This document shows positions 62,306 to 64,000 of a stretch of 64,000 nucleotides of DNA, piece after piece. Under the pieces are notes generated by a model, which searched no databases, had not been told where the DNA came from, and saw only the letters and a program-made list of their open reading frames with translations. The translations under genes were made by a program, and so were the position numbers. The stretch lies in NCBI RefSeq assembly GCF_003443535.1, contig NZ_CP031946.1:2356001-2420000 (forward strand), given 5' to 3'. Positions within the stretch are counted from its first letter, which is position 1. Every line of letters starts with the position of its first letter. This DNA comes from Ruegeria sp. AD91A (GTDB lineage Bacteria; Pseudomonadota; Alphaproteobacteria; Rhodobacterales; Rhodobacteraceae).

Positions 62306-63834
62306 GTCTCTTCCACTTCCAATGTCAGCGAAGCGGCCGGGATCGCCCGCAAATCGTCCACACGCAGGGGGTGCGTAGGTTTTGACAGGCGATTGCGCAC
62401 CACCCAGATCAAACGTTCCTGCGCGCGCGTGATCGCGACATATGCCAAACGTTTCCACAATGGCTGACCGGCCTCGGTCCGGCCCATGCGAGCGGCGGCA
62501 TAGAGATCCGGAGCGAACACCTGAACCGTATCCCATTGGGACCCTTGCGCCTTGTGGATCGTAACGGCCGCCCCGTGCAAAAAAGTCGCCCCCATGCGGG
62601 CAGCGTAGGGAATAAAAGGCTCTTCCTCGTCGGGTTTTTCGATCTGAACGATCGAGGCGGCACTGACCTGAGGGTCTTCGGCCCCAATCACATGCAGGCG
62701 TGAAAAACCCGGTTTCCGACCGGGCCCGAGATATACGACCTGGGCCCCTTTGATCAGCCCGCGCGCCTCAAGATCCAGCCGTTTCTTGCGATGTTTCATG
62801 GGCAACTCAATCCCATCACAAATGAGCGGTTCACCGGCCAGCAGTTCCGTATCCGGCGCACCGTAAACTTGCCTGAAAGCCTGTATCAACCGAATGCGAG
62901 TGGCGTTGCGCCAGACAAGAACCGGGCTTCGAGCCATCAAATCCACTTCAACCCGCTGGCCCCAGACAACCCGGTCATCCCGACGAGCGGATTCTTCTAC
63001 CAGTCGTTCGAAACCCTCGAAGCCCATTGCCGGATCGGCCAGCGCATGCGCAAGATCCAGAATTGGATTGTCCGCATCCTGGCGGTGCACCCGCTGGAGT
63101 GTCAGCTTCCTGGGCTCGGGCAAAGCCTCGAACACCATGCTACCGGACTGATTAACCGGAGCCAGCTGAGCCGGATCCCCAAACAACAGAAGGGTCGGGA
63201 AAATCTCCTTGAGATCGTCGAACTGACGGTCATCCAGCATCGACGCCTCATCGACCAACCCGATATCCAGCGGCTCATCACGGCGCTTCCACCCTGTGAT
63301 GAAATCCGATCCCCGCAATCCAGCGGCGGCCAACGCCCCGGGGATCGATTTGTTGTTTTGATAAAAAGCAGCCGCACGATCCAAGGCTTCATCTGTCAAA
63401 CCTTCGATATTGGGGCGTTCGTCATTGCCGGCCAACCATTCGGCAATACGCTCGTATTCCGGATCATAGACCGGCGTGTACAATATGCGGTGAATCGTGG
63501 TCGCAGGCACGCCGCGCAATCGCAGAACGCTTGCAGCCTTGTTCGTCGGCGCCAGGATGGCAAGGCTGCGCTTGTCTTTCGATTTGCGGCTTTCATAATC
63601 GCCGGACACGATCTGAACACCCGTCTCTGCCAGTGCCTTGTACAGCTCGGCCAACAGCAGCGTTTTGCCCGAACCTGCTTTGCCGATTACGGCCATCACA
63701 CCGGATTTTCCTGTGCCCGGCAGTTTCAGAAGGGCATCATCTTCCAGATCAACACCTGCCGATCGCAGCATCTCGGCGATGCTGTCAAACGCGGCGGCCT
63801 GATCTTCGGAGAAAGTCACATTCGGCAAAGACAT
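62302..63834 (-). CDS. RecD/Dda-like superfamily 1B DNA helicase
   Basis: 510-residue ATP-dependent 5'-3' helicase-like protein. Walker A is GKAGSGKTLL (51-60), motif II is in GLVDEASMLDDRQ, motif III is FGDPAQLAPV, and the C-terminal UvrD/RecD-type motif is HKAQGSQWDTVQVF followed by YVAITRAQERLIWV. It is not fused to exonuclease subunits and lacks the N-terminal part of RecD2, so it is a stand-alone small helicase. It begins a two-gene unit with the SDR. Confidence 0.88.
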   Translation of the reverse strand: MSLPNVTFSEDQAAAFDSIAEMLRSAGVDLEDDALLKLPGTGKSGVMAVIGKAGSGKTLLLAELYKALAETGVQIVSGDYESRKSKDKRSLAILAPTNKAASVLRLRGVPATTIHRILYTPVYDPEYERIAEWLAGNDERPNIEGLTDEALDRAAAFYQNNKSIPGALAAAGLRGSDFITGWKRRDEPLDIGLVDEASMLDDRQFDDLKEIFPTLLLFGDPAQLAPVNQSGSMVFEALPEPRKLTLQRVHRQDADNPILDLAHALADPAMGFEGFERLVEESARRDDRVVWGQRVEVDLMARSPVLVWRNATRIRLIQAFRQVYGAPDTELLAGEPLICDGIELPMKHRKKRLDLEARGLIKGAQVVYLGPGRKPGFSRLHVIGAEDPQVSAASIVQIEKPDEEEPFIPYAARMGATFLHGAAVTIHKAQGSQWDTVQVFAPDLYAAARMGRTEAGQPLWKRLAYVAITRAQERLIWVVRNRLSKPTHPLRVDDLRAIPAASLTLEVEET

Positions 63835-63894
63835 GGCGCGACCCTACAGGGCCGCGCCAGCCATCACCAGATGTGGATTGGCGTTTTCCGGCAC

Positions 63895-64000
63895 TTAAGC
63901 GGACAGGGCGAACCGGTGCTGTTTCCTGGGGCCAAATGCGGTCCTGAACCACATCCGCGACAGGTCGCGCGGGATGCCCGCACGCTCGGCCACTCGGTTG
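63895..64000 (-). CDS. C-terminal end of an unidentified gene
   Basis: The last 34 residues of a frame that runs off the window and ends FGPRKQHRFALSA-stop at 63897. It is basic, with RDLSRMWFRTAFG. Coding character is plausible, but I do not recognise the protein. It would lie upstream of the helicase on the same strand, about 60 bases away. Confidence 0.4.
   Translation of the reverse strand, partial: NRVAERAGIPRDLSRMWFRTAFGPRKQHRFALSA

Overview
The window is about 64 kb of GC-rich chromosomal DNA from an alphaproteobacterium. It most likely belongs to the Rhodobacteraceae (Roseobacter group, Ruegeria-like). Pointers are a RpoHII-type heat-shock sigma factor, the TauE/SafE plus TIGR02186-type membrane protein pair, a 68-residue cold-shock protein, Tat-exported periplasmic enzymes and the rsmI/yraN/penicillin-binding-protein-activator/gshB neighbourhood. 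This assignment is inference from protein resemblance. I see no rRNA, tRNA, CRISPR array, insertion sequence or prophage. Genes are tightly packed, many with 4-base ATGA or GTGA overlaps.

Layout. 1-2.4 kb: distal end of the spc ribosomal operon (rplO, secY, adk; minus strand), cut off from its usual upstream partner rpmD by a plus-strand fatty acid desaturase. 3.6-5.9 kb: an exported sulfatase followed by 668 bp without a clear gene. 6-13.9 kb: cold-shock protein, L,D-transpeptidase, GDSL esterase, a two-gene ABC exporter, an NsrR-type Rrf2 regulator with an operator and an FNR-like box, and gltX. 13.9-20.9 kb: MBL hydrolase, DAO-type flavoenzyme, nadE, an exported MORN-repeat protein and an SDR. 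20.9-22.7 kb: leuA behind a leucine-rich leader peptide. 22.9-30.4 kb: rlmJ divergent from the cell-shape cluster mreB-mreC-mreD-mrdA-rodA, then a GhrA-type dehydrogenase.

30.4-37 kb: a minus-strand series rpoH2, chaN-like gene, coaBC, dut, membrane-anchored MoeB/ThiF protein and M3 peptidase. 37-42.9 kb: cobU plus a histidine phosphatase, a glutathione transferase with a C-terminal YHS/TRASH-like metal motif, comM, gshB, yraN-family gene and rsmI. 43-49 kb: penicillin-binding-protein activator lipoprotein, glnD, murJ and a rhomboid-fold protein lacking both catalytic residues. 49-54 kb: trpS, a class IV aminotransferase, a universal stress protein, a DsbA-fold isomerase, Nfu, tsaB and a rimI-like gene. 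54-58.8 kb: a complete BMP-type nucleoside ABC importer. 58.9-61.6 kb: tandem TauE/SafE exporters plus a TIGR02186-type protein. 61.6-64 kb: an SDR overlapping a RecD-like helicase, and the end of an unidentified gene.

Most of the content is core metabolism and envelope biogenesis. I found no convincing new multi-gene system. The best leads are regulatory or structural: the nested NsrR operator and FNR box, the near-leaderless leu leader with a 10-bp hairpin over its stop codon, the dead rhomboid, the GST-YHS fusion, the W/F-alternating MORN array, the broken spc operon, and translational coupling of a ChaN/Tiki-type protein to RpoHII.
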